Source of the DNA: an uncultured Tateyamaria sp.
Lineage (GTDB): Bacteria; Pseudomonadota; Alphaproteobacteria; Rhodobacterales; Rhodobacteraceae
Length of the DNA stretch: 64,000 nt
Direction: 5' to 3'
Assembly (NCBI RefSeq): GCF_947494755.1
Contig: NZ_CANLVZ010000005.1
Span: 1-64,000, forward strand
Shown here: positions 1 through 7,890 of the stretch, piece by piece
Layout: every line of letters begins with the position of its first letter
Position numbering within the stretch: the first letter of the stretch is position 1
Position numbers and translations under genes: made by a program
The notes under the pieces: generated by a model
What the model saw: the letters and a program-made list of their open reading frames with translations, nothing else
Database searches by the model: none
What the model was told of the DNA's origin: nothing

Positions 1-43
1 ATATCCCAATGATCTGTTCTTCGCTGAAACGGCTTCTCTTCAT
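1..43 (-). CDS. IS3-family transposase OrfA, N-terminal fragment
   Basis: Only the first 14 codons are in the window. They read MKRSRFSEEQIIGI, the characteristic start of IS3-family OrfA proteins, whose N-terminal helix-turn-helix binds the element ends. OrfA is normally joined to the OrfB DDE integrase by programmed frameshifting, but that part is out of view. A GGAGAC-like ribosome site lies just before the start. Whether the element is intact cannot be judged. Confidence 0.75.
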   Translation of the reverse strand, partial: MKRSRFSEEQIIGI

Positions 44-108
44 CGTCTGTCTCCTCAGTTGGAGAACAGGCTAACTCTAAATGCCGGACTTTTCAGGGGA
101 GCAGGTCA
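1..108 (-). mobile_element. IS3-family insertion sequence, left end only
   Basis: The window starts inside an insertion sequence. Read on the minus strand, the element begins with TGACCTGCTCCCCTGAAAAG at 108-89, the TG-starting tip typical of IS3-family terminal repeats. The transposase orfA start follows 65 bases further in. The rest, including orfB and the other inverted repeat, lies outside the window, so a target duplication cannot be checked. The subgroup is probably IS407-like, judged from the OrfA N-terminus. The tip forms the stop codon of the neighbouring gene. Confidence 0.75.
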
Positions 109-447
109 GTCTGCACCAATATCCTTTTTCCACCAAAGCGCGCCTTTGCTTAGTTTTTGAGGCTGAATTGCTATCATTGCTTCTACAGTACTATTCTCAT
201 CGTCTTCCGGGTCAGCCATTGATGAAATAGCGACGTGCAGTTCGACGTTAGACGCAGGGCTCACAGCAACGACGAGCCAACCCCAGTCCTCGCCACCGAG
301 TCCCGGGCTGTCGTATCCGCGATCCATGAGTTCGGATTGAATTGCCTCGGCAAGCGAGAAACCGGACATGAAATTGTTCACCAATTCATCATCTTTAGGG
401 TGACGCGGAAAACCTGGCGCTTTGACGTGCATGTGGCTCGTGATCAT
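106..447 (-). CDS. Hypothetical protein, C-terminus set by an IS insertion
   Basis: A 113-residue soluble protein of unknown family. It is acidic in the middle (DPEDDEN around residues 80-86), has a WGWLVVAV stretch near 56-63, and ends WWKKDIGAD. There is no signal peptide or membrane segment. The stop codon TGA at 108-106 consists of the first three bases of the IS3 terminal repeat, so the native C-terminus was probably longer and has been cut by the insertion. GC is clearly lower than in the housekeeping genes from 1.7 kb on, in keeping with accessory DNA. Coding is supported by an uninterrupted frame with balanced composition. No function can be given. Confidence 0.55.
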   Translation of the reverse strand: MITSHMHVKAPGFPRHPKDDELVNNFMSGFSLAEAIQSELMDRGYDSPGLGGEDWGWLVVAVSPASNVELHVAISSMADPEDDENSTVEAMIAIQPQKLSKGALWWKKDIGAD

Positions 448-766
448 CTAAACGTATGCCTTTATGTTTCGTGGTATGCTCTTATTAGGCTAAGCTAAAT
501 CAGCGCGTCATGATATTGAAGTATGGGGAGGGAGACATTCAGATAGCATATGGGAATGTCAGTTTCGTCCTCCTCGCGCCCGTGTGAGCCTGGTGCAGCT
601 AAGGTCTGCTTCGAGACCATGCCTACCAAATGCTGCGCGATGCCCAATGTCTGCTACAGTAAGGTTTGAAATTCAGGGCTAAACCGCCAGCCGAGGGCAC
701 GCAATGACTTTGGTTTGGGATCGTTGAGGGAGTATCCTCAAATCTTAAAGCGATGAAGGATAGTGA
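448..766. other. Intergenic region, 319 bases, no gene seen
   Basis: AT-rich DNA between divergently oriented hypothetical genes. No convincing open frame, tRNA or strong terminator was seen. It presumably carries promoters for both neighbours, but no box is clear enough to call. Confidence 0.5.
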
Positions 767-1123
767 TTGCAAATGCTTAACCGTGACACTCAGCCAAAGT
801 CCGTGGGCATTGTGGGCGACGGTGACGATGTCGCCATCATCGAAGCCATCGAATATGTTTTCAAAATCGCGATTATGGATGAGGACGCCGAGAGCATTCG
901 GACGTTGGAAGATGCACATTCGGTGATTTGTTCCAAACTGCGGAACGAGGAGAATGAGCAAACAAAGTGCCTGACAGCCATGGCGTACTACAGATTGAAT
1001 CGTGTAATGCAGGACCGTGGAGAGGCCAGGCTGTCCGAACGCGTCGAAGCACCTGAAACAATACGCCCGCGAGAGTTTCACAGCAATTGGAGGAAGGAAG
1101 CGGATTGCAACTTCCGTTCCTAA
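767..1123 (+). CDS. Hypothetical protein
   Basis: An unrecognised 118-residue, charged, soluble protein. The N-terminal part (about 10-90) looks helical, with an acidic patch MDEDAES near 37-43 and the segment RTLEDAHSVICSKLR. The start is TTG at 767 because AAGGA at 756-760 sits at good distance; ATG at 773 is the alternative. The next gene begins 17 bases after the stop, so the two may be co-transcribed. Codon use is AT-richer than in the genes from 1.7 kb on, as for the rest of the left-edge region. Other frames are also open here, which lowers confidence. Confidence 0.45.
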   Translation: MQMLNRDTQPKSVGIVGDGDDVAIIEAIEYVFKIAIMDEDAESIRTLEDAHSVICSKLRNEENEQTKCLTAMAYYRLNRVMQDRGEARLSERVEAPETIRPREFHSNWRKEADCNFRS

Positions 1124-1140
1124 GGACCTCAAGCGCTTGG

Positions 1141-1473
1141 GTGAACATGCTCGGCTGGTCAATCCTCGGGACGTGGGCAGCCGGGCCAATTTTGTTTTCC
1201 GGTTTATATGCAATTGCCGTCGGAATCCTGATCTTTGTTTTGAACATCGCAATCTGGCGGTACGCGACAAGTATCGATCAGCGCGTCTGGATATTCAAAG
1301 GGACGCTTGCTGACCTCTCACGGCAAGCTTCAAAGGAGAACATCGGCAAGCTTGTGTCCGAAGGTGGGAAGTGGAAGAGAGCTGATGTTTGGGCGGTAAT
1401 GACGAAGATCATTTCTGATGAAACAGGCTTTCCTGCTGAAAAAATGCGGCCCGCTATGACATTCATCGACTAA
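1141..1473 (+). CDS. Small membrane protein of unknown function
   Basis: About 110 residues. A long hydrophobic stretch at residues 5-38 (GWSILGTWAAGPILFSG followed by AIAVGILIFVLNIAIW) should form one or two membrane helices. A hydrophilic, probably cytoplasmic tail of about 70 residues follows, rich in K, E and S. Possible starts in frame are TTG 1087, GTG 1141 and ATG 1147; the GTG is chosen because it avoids a long overlap with the upstream gene. The pair 767-1123 and this gene may be a small accessory operon. No family is recognised. Confidence 0.5.
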   Translation: MNMLGWSILGTWAAGPILFSGLYAIAVGILIFVLNIAIWRYATSIDQRVWIFKGTLADLSRQASKENIGKLVSEGGKWKRADVWAVMTKIISDETGFPAEKMRPAMTFID

Positions 1474-1679
1474 TCAACTTTTGTCTCCAGCAAGGCTTTT
1501 CAGTCCTGCGTTTTCTAATGTCTCCGGGCTGCTAACCCTTGATTCCGTTACGCCCAGTTGTAACAGCATGATTTGCTCAACAGGTGACATTTCTACTTAG
1601 ATGCAACAAACGAAGCCCCACAGCGGACGTTCGTAACTGAGTCTTGAACGGCAGCTGTGTCCGCAAATCGACACTACCC

Positions 1680-2123
1680 TCATCCCTCTGTATCCAGCCA
1701 AACCGTCACCGGCCCGTCATTGGTCAGCGACACCGCCATGTCTGCCCCGAACTCTCCGGTCTCGCATGGCACCCCCAGTTTGCGCAGGCTCTGCGCAAAA
1801 TGCAGGTAGAGCGCTTTGGCCTCGCCCGGACCGGCGGCCCCGGAGAACCCCGGCCTGTTCCCACGTGAAGTATCGGCGGCGAGGGTGAATTGGCTCACCA
1901 CCAGCGCGCTGCCCCCTGTTTGCAGGATCGAGAGGTTCATTTTGCCGTCCTCGTCCTTGAACAGCCGCAGTTTTGAAACTTTGGCGGCAAGCGTTCCCGC
2001 CGTATCGGCGGTATCACCCGGCATCGCGCAGACAAGGATCACCAGACCCGGCCCGCTTTGCCCAATGACAGACCCATCAACCGTGACCTGCGCTGCGCTG
2101 ATGCGCTGTAACAGCGCCCTCAT
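1680..2123 (-). CDS. dtd: D-aminoacyl-tRNA deacylase
   Basis: A cytoplasmic proofreading enzyme that hydrolyses D-aminoacyl-tRNA and thereby recycles tRNA. The 147 residues match the usual DTD length. The two signature motifs are present: SQFTL at 77-81, with the active-site region, and NDGPVT at 135-140, the cross-subunit Gly-cisPro motif that gives chiral selection. The start is the ATG at 2123, which overlaps the stop of the upstream nitroreductase gene (TCAT on the plus strand, ATGA on the coding strand). An in-frame extension to 2333 is only the shadow of that gene. It is the last gene of a four-gene coupled chain. Identification is secure. Confidence 0.95.
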   Translation of the reverse strand: MRALLQRISAAQVTVDGSVIGQSGPGLVILVCAMPGDTADTAGTLAAKVSKLRLFKDEDGKMNLSILQTGGSALVVSQFTLAADTSRGNRPGFSGAAGPGEAKALYLHFAQSLRKLGVPCETGEFGADMAVSLTNDGPVTVWLDTEG

Positions 2124-2794
2124 GTATCGCGCCAGTCGATAATGTCGCTGACCGCGGCGCGCCCGGTCCGGAAACCGTTGGCCGGGTGATCCATATCCGC
2201 ATAGCCGAACGAAATCGCGCACAGGATCATGCGATCCTCCGCAATATCGAAATGCTGGCGCACGAAGGGGGCTTGGGCGGCGATGGCGGCCTGCGGGATT
2301 GTGGCGACCCCTTGGGCCTGGGCGGCGAGGCAAAAGGCGGTGACAAAGCCGCCGGTATCCATCGCTCCGTAAGGTCCAAGGGCGGTGGGTGCGGTCACGA
2401 TGGCCACGTGAGGCGCGCCGAACAGGCGATAGTTTTCCATCATTTGCATGGCAGAGGCGGCGCGGTCGCCCTTTGCGATCCCGACCGCATCATAAAGCTG
2501 AAAGCCGCAGGCGCGGCGGCGGTCACCGTAGATGCCGGGATAGCCTTCGGGCCATGGCAGATCAGGGGTAGGGACGGTAGATTGTGCCGTGGCATAGAGC
2601 GCGTCGCGGAAGGTGTCGGTGGCTTCCCCACGGGTGATGAGCAACTGCCAGGGCTGTGCATTGCACCAGCTCGGGACGTGCCGCGCGGCGTCCACGATAG
2701 CGCGGATTACCTCATCCTCGACCGGATCGGAGCGGTACGCACGGCAGGAAAACCGGGCCTCAAGCAGAGCCTGCAATGTCTCAAGATCACTCAT
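2120..2794 (-). CDS. Nitroreductase-family flavoenzyme
   Basis: A 224-residue FMN-dependent NAD(P)H oxidoreductase of the nitroreductase superfamily. The N-terminus [20 protein letters not shown] carries the FMN-phosphate-binding R..S.R pattern, followed by [11 protein letters not shown] near 40-50, the usual flavin-contacting segment. A C-terminal FGYAD...N.FRTGR segment is also typical. The substrate is unknown; nitroaromatics, quinones or a metabolic enone are possible in this family. The start at 2794 overlaps the zinc-ribbon gene stop by ATGA, and the stop overlaps dtd in the same way, so translation is coupled on both sides. Confidence 0.9.
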   Translation of the reverse strand: MSDLETLQALLEARFSCRAYRSDPVEDEVIRAIVDAARHVPSWCNAQPWQLLITRGEATDTFRDALYATAQSTVPTPDLPWPEGYPGIYGDRRRACGFQLYDAVGIAKGDRAASAMQMMENYRLFGAPHVAIVTAPTALGPYGAMDTGGFVTAFCLAAQAQGVATIPQAAIAAQAPFVRQHFDIAEDRMILCAISFGYADMDHPANGFRTGRAAVSDIIDWRDT

Positions 2795-3912
2795 TGTTGC
2801 ATCGCCATGATAAAGCCGACGGCCCCGGCCACAAGAAGGCCGCACAAAACGGCAATCGCGATCTTGCCTTTGGACCAGGGCCGCTCGCCCTGCACCCGGC
2901 CGGTGCGCCCGTTGACCACAAAGCGATAGGTTTCGCCGCGATATTTGTAGGCGGCCAGCCATACCGGCAGCAGTACGTGTTTGAAGGTGATCGCCCCCAG
3001 CTTGGTGTCGACCGAGTGGATGCGCTGGCGGTCGCCGCCAATGTCGAACTTGATGTCGCGGGCAATGGTGCGGTCCATGATGGCACGGGCCTCTTCAAAG
3101 CCGGCCTCCAGCGCGACCGAATAGCCTTCCGCCCGGAACCCGGCGAGGAATTCAGGCGTATAGGGCTCCATCGCGCTGAGGTCCCAGGGTTCCAGCGCGT
3201 CGGTAAAGCGTTTGGGCAGCGAGGTGGATGCCAACACAAGCACATCGTCAAAGAACCGCGCCACGCGCCCCCGCACACCGCGCCAACGGACCTTGGCGAC
3301 CTGTACCTGATGCCGTTTTCCGTCGCGCATAACGGTGCGCGTCTCGTAATAGACCGTGCCGCGCTCGCCTGTATAGGTGCTGCGGGTGTCTGCATCGAAG
3401 GTCCAGTAGGGCACATAGATGCCTTGCATCGCACGCCCCTTGCGCGCGTAGTCCTGAAGACCGGAGGGCGCAAACCACAAACTGCCCAGCCAATCCGTCA
3501 TCGCTGCGCGGGCGTCCCGTTCGGCCAATGCAAAGGGCAACACTCCACGCGGTTTGATGTGGCGGTGCGCGCCGGTGTCGGTGACGACGGGGGTGGCACA
3601 GAAGGGGCATTCGGTTGCGTGGATGTCCGCGTCAAATTCGACCTGTGCGGCACAATTGGGGCAGGTGGAAACGCGCGTTTCCTCGATATCCGCGTTGGGC
3701 AACTCGGCGTTGAGGGCGGCGCGGTAGTCCAGTTCGGCGATGGCTGACACCGCCTGTGTCGCCGCGCCATCGATCATGCTGGTGTTGCCGCAGTGATCGC
3801 AGGTCAGCGTCCCGGTTCCCGGTTCAAACCGGAAATCCGCCCCGCAATTGTCGCAGGGAAATCGGTGGTCGGCGGGCGTCGTGCGTTGATCAAGGTCAGG
3901 CAAGTCGGTCAT
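2791..3912 (-). CDS. Zinc-ribbon protein with C-terminal membrane anchor
   Basis: 373 residues. Two zinc ribbons are visible: Cys20-Cys23/Cys38-Cys41 (CDNC...CDHC), resembling TFIIB-type ribbons, and Cys84-Cys87/Cys102-Cys105 (CPNC...CPFC). A long alpha/beta region follows, and a single hydrophobic helix at about 349-370 suggests tail anchoring in the inner membrane. Relatives are often misnamed primosomal or helicase proteins; no ATPase motif is present here. As I recall, in related genomes such proteins lie close to SPFH/TelA genes, which here start 2.9 kb upstream on the same strand. Function is unknown; a scaffold or redox-sensing role is only a guess. It overlaps both neighbours by ATGA. 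Confidence 0.8.
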   Translation of the reverse strand: MTDLPDLDQRTTPADHRFPCDNCGADFRFEPGTGTLTCDHCGNTSMIDGAATQAVSAIAELDYRAALNAELPNADIEETRVSTCPNCAAQVEFDADIHATECPFCATPVVTDTGAHRHIKPRGVLPFALAERDARAAMTDWLGSLWFAPSGLQDYARKGRAMQGIYVPYWTFDADTRSTYTGERGTVYYETRTVMRDGKRHQVQVAKVRWRGVRGRVARFFDDVLVLASTSLPKRFTDALEPWDLSAMEPYTPEFLAGFRAEGYSVALEAGFEEARAIMDRTIARDIKFDIGGDRQRIHSVDTKLGAITFKHVLLPVWLAAYKYRGETYRFVVNGRTGRVQGERPWSKGKIAIAVLCGLLVAGAVGFIMAMQQ

Positions 3913-4328
3913 AGCAGTCCGTGCAGTGATGTGGGCGTGATGCGGCGCAGGGCCCCATCACCAAGGGCCGTGTGCCGCCAAAGATGAAAGATGGCGTGCA
4001 AAGCCGAGGCAGACAGCAAGTAAAAGTAAAGCGCGGACAGCGCCGGACCACCCCAGCTTTGTCCCAGTTGTACCCAGATCGTGATTCCGGCCACCAGCCC
4101 GAGGACAGCGTACATCCCCCAACTGAACCATGGGTGCGCGCGCCGCAACCCACCTTCCAGCTTGGGGCCGGGGCCGTTCATGAGCCCGCCCGCGAGGGTT
4201 GTGGCACACATCGCCAACCCGCTCAGCCCGAAGGCCCATGCAAGCATCGGGATCGGGCCGCCCGCAAAGATCAGCGCCAGCAGCACCAATGTCAGCCAAT
4301 GCAATGTGATCGTGACGGTGCGCCGCAT
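3909..4328 (-). CDS. Cytochrome b561-like membrane protein, short
   Basis: 139 residues with four hydrophobic segments and well-placed histidines: TLHWL near residue 10, a mid-protein AHPWFSW, and LHAIFHLWRH near the C-terminus. This fits a minimal prokaryotic b561 or Ni/Fe-hydrogenase cytochrome b-type fold that carries heme b and moves electrons between quinol and a partner. It is shorter than most b561 proteins (about 180). The start MRRTVT at 4328 is preferred over an upstream in-frame codon. The stop overlaps the zinc-ribbon start by ATGA. A second, longer homologue lies 80 bases upstream, so the pair could arise from duplication or form a two-subunit complex. Confidence 0.75.
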   Translation of the reverse strand: MRRTVTITLHWLTLVLLALIFAGGPIPMLAWAFGLSGLAMCATTLAGGLMNGPGPKLEGGLRRAHPWFSWGMYAVLGLVAGITIWVQLGQSWGGPALSALYFYLLSASALHAIFHLWRHTALGDGALRRITPTSLHGLL

Positions 4329-4408
4329 GAAACCCCTTTGACATTTCAGATGCGCAGTATGGCCCAACGCGGGCCAGAATGGAAAGGCACCCGCATCGAC
4401 TCATCCAC

Positions 4409-4957
4409 TCACAAGTGTTTGTGCAGGCGTTTGGGCAGCATGATCCGCAAGGCGTTGTCCTGCAATTTGTAGTGTCGCCAGATGTGAAACACGGCATGCA
4501 CGCCCGCTACGATCCCGAGCGCATAGAATTCGATGATGTGTACCTGCCCGATCAAATGGTTCAGGTGCGGCCAGCCCATAGGCGGCGCAATCGGCAGAAC
4601 ACCTCCGGCTTTCAACAGCACAGCCGAGCTGAGCCCCAGCAGAAATCCGGTCACCGCGACAAAGAACAGCCCCCAGATCAGCGTCAGGTGCATGATGCGG
4701 TGCAGCGGGCGCAAGATGCCTCGCAGTTTCGGGCCCGGACGGCTCGCCAGCCCACGCCGCATCAGGTCCGCAAACCACATCAGCGACAGGGACACAAAGA
4801 TCAGCGCGAGCATGGAATGGGCCTGAAAGGCGGCGGGGCCAAAGGGTGTCACATCCTTGGGCTGGACCAGGAGGAACCAGATGAACAGGGGCACGATCAG
4901 CCAATGCAGCCATTTGAGGGCGGTGCGGCGGGTTGGCAGATGGTGGCGCAGGGTCAT
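4409..4957 (-). CDS. Cytochrome b561 family protein
   Basis: 182 residues, four predicted membrane helices, typical length for bacterial b561. Candidate heme ligands are His18 in LKWLHWLIV, the His in AFQAHSMLAL, a central HRIMHLTL and the HAVFHIWRH motif near 160-170. It should act as an inner-membrane di-heme b-type electron carrier oxidising quinol. It is the upstream member of a tandem b561 pair (the other ends at 3909), and the shared RRGLASRPGPKL / NGPGPKLEGGL-type loop supports relatedness. The substrate cannot be inferred. Confidence 0.85.
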   Translation of the reverse strand: MTLRHHLPTRRTALKWLHWLIVPLFIWFLLVQPKDVTPFGPAAFQAHSMLALIFVSLSLMWFADLMRRGLASRPGPKLRGILRPLHRIMHLTLIWGLFFVAVTGFLLGLSSAVLLKAGGVLPIAPPMGWPHLNHLIGQVHIIEFYALGIVAGVHAVFHIWRHYKLQDNALRIMLPKRLHKHL

Positions 4958-5002
4958 GGCCCAAGCGTGGCCATGGGGTGGCCTGTGTCAAGTATTGCTG
5001 AC

Positions 5003-5488
5003 TTAGGTCAGCGCCCACCACCAATGAGATTCGGGCAGGTCGGATGGGGTGCGGTCTGGATTCGGCATCGCTTCCAGCTCCGCCTTGGCACGGATATCGT
5101 CATCGAGTTCTTCGGTGTCGATCAGTTTGTCGATGGGCACCAGATCGGCATAAAGATCGTTGAAGGCCTCGATGTTCGAACGGCGATGGCAAATCGTGAT
5201 CCAGTCGTTGCCGGTCAGTTCCTGCTGCATCCAGACACGCAGGGCCTCGCCACCATCCACGTCGAATGCGGACCAGGCCATTTCAATGGACGGGGCGCTT
5301 TGGGCCAGATGATCTTGCAGAACCAACGCGTCTGCGTCGTTCAGCCCTGCCCGTCGCGCTGTATCCAGCGTGAAACAATGACCCAGATAGGCCTGCACCT
5401 CAGCAAGGTGATCCGCGGCGGGCGTGGCCGCTATGATGGCAAGGCGGGTTGTCATGTCGGACAGACAATTGCTCAGAGTAGGGTCCAT
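5003..5488 (-). CDS. Hypothetical protein
   Basis: 161 residues, acidic, soluble, no signal peptide or membrane helix. Notable segments are FDVDGGEALRVWMQQELTG near the middle and a Trp-rich end ESHWWWALT. Two starts are possible, ATG 5488 and ATG 5455 (MTTRLAI); the second would remove an odd N-terminal segment. The gene lies 21 bases after a large unknown gene on the same strand, so the two are probably co-transcribed. No family is recognised. Confidence 0.6.
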   Translation of the reverse strand: MDPTLSNCLSDMTTRLAIIAATPAADHLAEVQAYLGHCFTLDTARRAGLNDADALVLQDHLAQSAPSIEMAWSAFDVDGGEALRVWMQQELTGNDWITICHRRSNIEAFNDLYADLVPIDKLIDTEELDDDIRAKAELEAMPNPDRTPSDLPESHWWWALT

Positions 5489-5509
5489 GAAATGTCCGAT
5501 CTGTGAAGG

Positions 5510-6706
5510 TTAAAAGAACGAGGCCAATTCGGCATCTGCGCCTTTGACGGGAACGTAAGTCGTGAATCCACCTTTGGAAAACGCGAAAGACGTCGAGCCC
5601 GTCTGCCCCTTCGAATTGGTGCAACGGTCGCTGGTTGCCACGGCGTCGCGAGCTTCGGTCGTGTAGTGGGTCGCTTGTGAGTCCAGATCTCCATCGTGGA
5701 GGGCCCCGTACATGTCTGTGAAGTGTTTCAACAGATGATAGCCTGCGCTGACCTGACTGGTGAAGAGCAGGGTTGTGGCGAGACGCTCAAGTTCAGTTTG
5801 CATGCCGCTGTCGCTCGCCCCGTCCAACGCCTGGCTCGTCACGGGCGCTCCGCAAAAGATGGCCATGGCGTTGGTGTAGTCGTCGATGATCTGGCGTGCG
5901 TCGTCCAGTCGTTCCTGAGAAAGGGTATCGGCCCCCATGAAATCGCGCAGCCGGGCGGTGACCTGATCCTTGCGCCATTGTCTGTTCTGTCGTCGGGTGT
6001 TCGGCGGATCGTTCACGGGCAGTGGCAGTTGGTTTACCTCCGCTTTGATGCGCCGCTGGTCCGGTTCGATAATTTTGTAAAAGAACTCCACATAGGCCAC
6101 GACGTCGCCGCAGCTTTGCGCGTTCATCTGCAAGGCCAGTTCGACGCCTCGGGTATTGATGGCGGCCTCTTCCGGGGATTTGTGGCTGATCTGTATTTGC
6201 GCCATCCGGTTCTTGTCAGCGGGTGAGGCATTGTCGAGAATGCCCTGTAGACCGTCAAGGTTGCCCGGCACCGCTTCGAGTTCGGTAATGGTCTTTTGAA
6301 AAGTTTCATCGAAACGGTATCGTTCATTGGTTGAGCGTTGAAAGCTCGCCAATGCCGCCATCCTCAAATCTTCATCGGTCTCGTTCAGACCAGCCAGCAG
6401 GTCGGTGAGCCTGCCATTTGCCATCAGCTCGTCCACGGTATCGGGGTGGATATCTATTCCGCCTTTGCGAGACTCGTTATCAGGCGCACCATTGCCACCA
6501 ATCCGCAGCAGGGTTTTGTCCGCACGGCACGCCCCGAATGTTACGTTTGGGTAGGTGGCTCCGTGGCGCACAGTCAGGTTTTGCGCCGCAAAAGATGTGC
6601 GGTCGGGGACCCGGTCGAGATAGTTCGCAAGAAATGCAATCTGTGCGGTGGACAGCGGCATGTTGGGCGTCACCCTGAGTATCAGACCGCACCATTTGTT
6701 TGGCAC
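5510..6706 (-). CDS. Large hypothetical protein
   Basis: 398 residues, mostly hydrophilic, no membrane segment or recognised domain. It is Asp/Arg/Gln rich with several probable helices, for example residues 95-200. The C-terminal part holds a Ser/Thr-rich segment SKGQTGSTSFAFSKGGFTTY. Start GTG 6706 has AAGGGA just upstream; ATG 6661 (MPLSTAQIAFLANYL) is an equally reasonable alternative. It sits between the SPFH gene (ending 6769) and the 161-residue hypothetical, all on one strand, so it may belong to the TerC/TelA transcription unit or be an insertion into it. Function unknown. Confidence 0.65.
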   Translation of the reverse strand: MPNKWCGLILRVTPNMPLSTAQIAFLANYLDRVPDRTSFAAQNLTVRHGATYPNVTFGACRADKTLLRIGGNGAPDNESRKGGIDIHPDTVDELMANGRLTDLLAGLNETDEDLRMAALASFQRSTNERYRFDETFQKTITELEAVPGNLDGLQGILDNASPADKNRMAQIQISHKSPEEAAINTRGVELALQMNAQSCGDVVAYVEFFYKIIEPDQRRIKAEVNQLPLPVNDPPNTRRQNRQWRKDQVTARLRDFMGADTLSQERLDDARQIIDDYTNAMAIFCGAPVTSQALDGASDSGMQTELERLATTLLFTSQVSAGYHLLKHFTDMYGALHDGDLDSQATHYTTEARDAVATSDRCTNSKGQTGSTSFAFSKGGFTTYVPVKGADAELASFF

Positions 6707-6768
6707 CGGTTCCCTTTATCCGAGCATACGCACACCGCAGCCATCTGTCGAGACGATTGCGTATTGCC

Positions 6769-7869
6769 TCAGATACCCGGCGGTGGGGGCGGGGGCATGA
6801 CTGTGAACAGCTGTGCCAGTTCCACCACATCCTCGGCCTTCATCCATCCGTCCTGTCCGGCGGTCCACACATAGCTGTCGCGCGTCAGATCACCGCTGGC
6901 CGCCATGCGGCCCAACTGCGCCTTGGAAAACGGGCCCGTGGTCGCGCCATCTTTAGCGACGTGCCACACGTGCTCGACCGGTGGGGGCGGAGGGGCTGCG
7001 GCCTGCCCACGTTGTCCGCCCCAAGGGCCTGCCGCCATCTGGCCCATTTGCAAGCCCATGGCTGCACCAATCCCGGCCTGCATTGCGTCCCCGGCACCGC
7101 CACCTTCGCGACCCAATGCCTCGGCGGCTTGGAACTGCATGTATTCGTTGAGATTTCCGATCACACCCATGGAGGAGCGTTTGTCCATCACCGCCTCGAC
7201 CGCAGGCGGCAGCGAGATATTTTCGATATAAAGCTCGGGCAGGATCAGGCCGTATTCCGCGATCTGGTTGCTGATTTCCTTGGCGACGATCTGGCCCAAT
7301 TCGCGGGTGTTGGCGGCCATGTCCATCACCGGGATGCCCGACTTGGCAAGACTGCGCGACATCTCCTGCACGATGATGTTGCGGATCTGAAAACTGATCT
7401 CGTCCATGGTGAACTCACCATCAGTGCCCACGATTTCGACCAGAAACTTGGCCGGGTCGGCCACCTTGACCGAATAGGTGCCAAAGGCACGCAGGCGTAC
7501 GGGGCCGAATTCGGGATCGCGGCAGATGATCGGGTTCTTAGTGCCCCATTTCAGATCGTTGAAACGGGTAGTATTGACGAAATAGACCTCGGACTTGAAC
7601 GGGCTTTTAAAGCCGTGATCCCAGTGTTGCAGGGTCGTCATGATCGGCATGTTGTTGGTTTCAAGCATATAAAGGCCCGGCGTGAACACGTCCGCCAGCT
7701 GGCCCTCATGCACGAACACCGCCGCCTGACCTTCGCGCACGGTCAGCTTGGCCCCGTATTTGATCTCGTGGCCCTCGCGCTCGAACCGCCACACCATAGT
7801 GTCGCGGCTGTCATCGACCCAGTGGATAACGTCAATAAATTCGCCAGAGAGGAAATCGAAAATACCCAT
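6769..7869 (-). CDS. SPFH domain protein with C-terminal GYF-type domain
   Basis: 366 residues. Residues 1-240 form an SPFH/band-7-like domain of the YdjI type (start MGIFDFLSGEFIDVIHW), without an obvious transmembrane helix. A Gly/Ala/Met/Gln-rich linker covers about 245-295. Residues 300-350 (HVWHVAKDGATTGPFSKAQL) match a GYF_2 domain, which binds proline-rich sequences, and the protein ends in a Pro run. Proteins of this type oligomerise on membranes. It is the last member of the TerC-XpaC-TelA unit, 21 bases after the DUF2927 gene. Homologues are sometimes labelled virion core protein, which is misleading. A scaffold for TelA/XpaC at the inner membrane is inferred from context. Confidence 0.9.
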   Translation of the reverse strand: MGIFDFLSGEFIDVIHWVDDSRDTMVWRFEREGHEIKYGAKLTVREGQAAVFVHEGQLADVFTPGLYMLETNNMPIMTTLQHWDHGFKSPFKSEVYFVNTTRFNDLKWGTKNPIICRDPEFGPVRLRAFGTYSVKVADPAKFLVEIVGTDGEFTMDEISFQIRNIIVQEMSRSLAKSGIPVMDMAANTRELGQIVAKEISNQIAEYGLILPELYIENISLPPAVEAVMDKRSSMGVIGNLNEYMQFQAAEALGREGGGAGDAMQAGIGAAMGLQMGQMAAGPWGGQRGQAAAPPPPPVEHVWHVAKDGATTGPFSKAQLGRMAASGDLTRDSYVWTAGQDGWMKAEDVVELAQLFTVMPPPPPPGI

Positions 7870-7890
7870 TTGGGGGCTCCTTTTGGTCTG

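Noticed and set aside
1478-1594. 38-codon minus-strand frame after the membrane gene
   Set aside because: Starts ATGTCACCTGTT but has no ribosome site, neighbour or family support.
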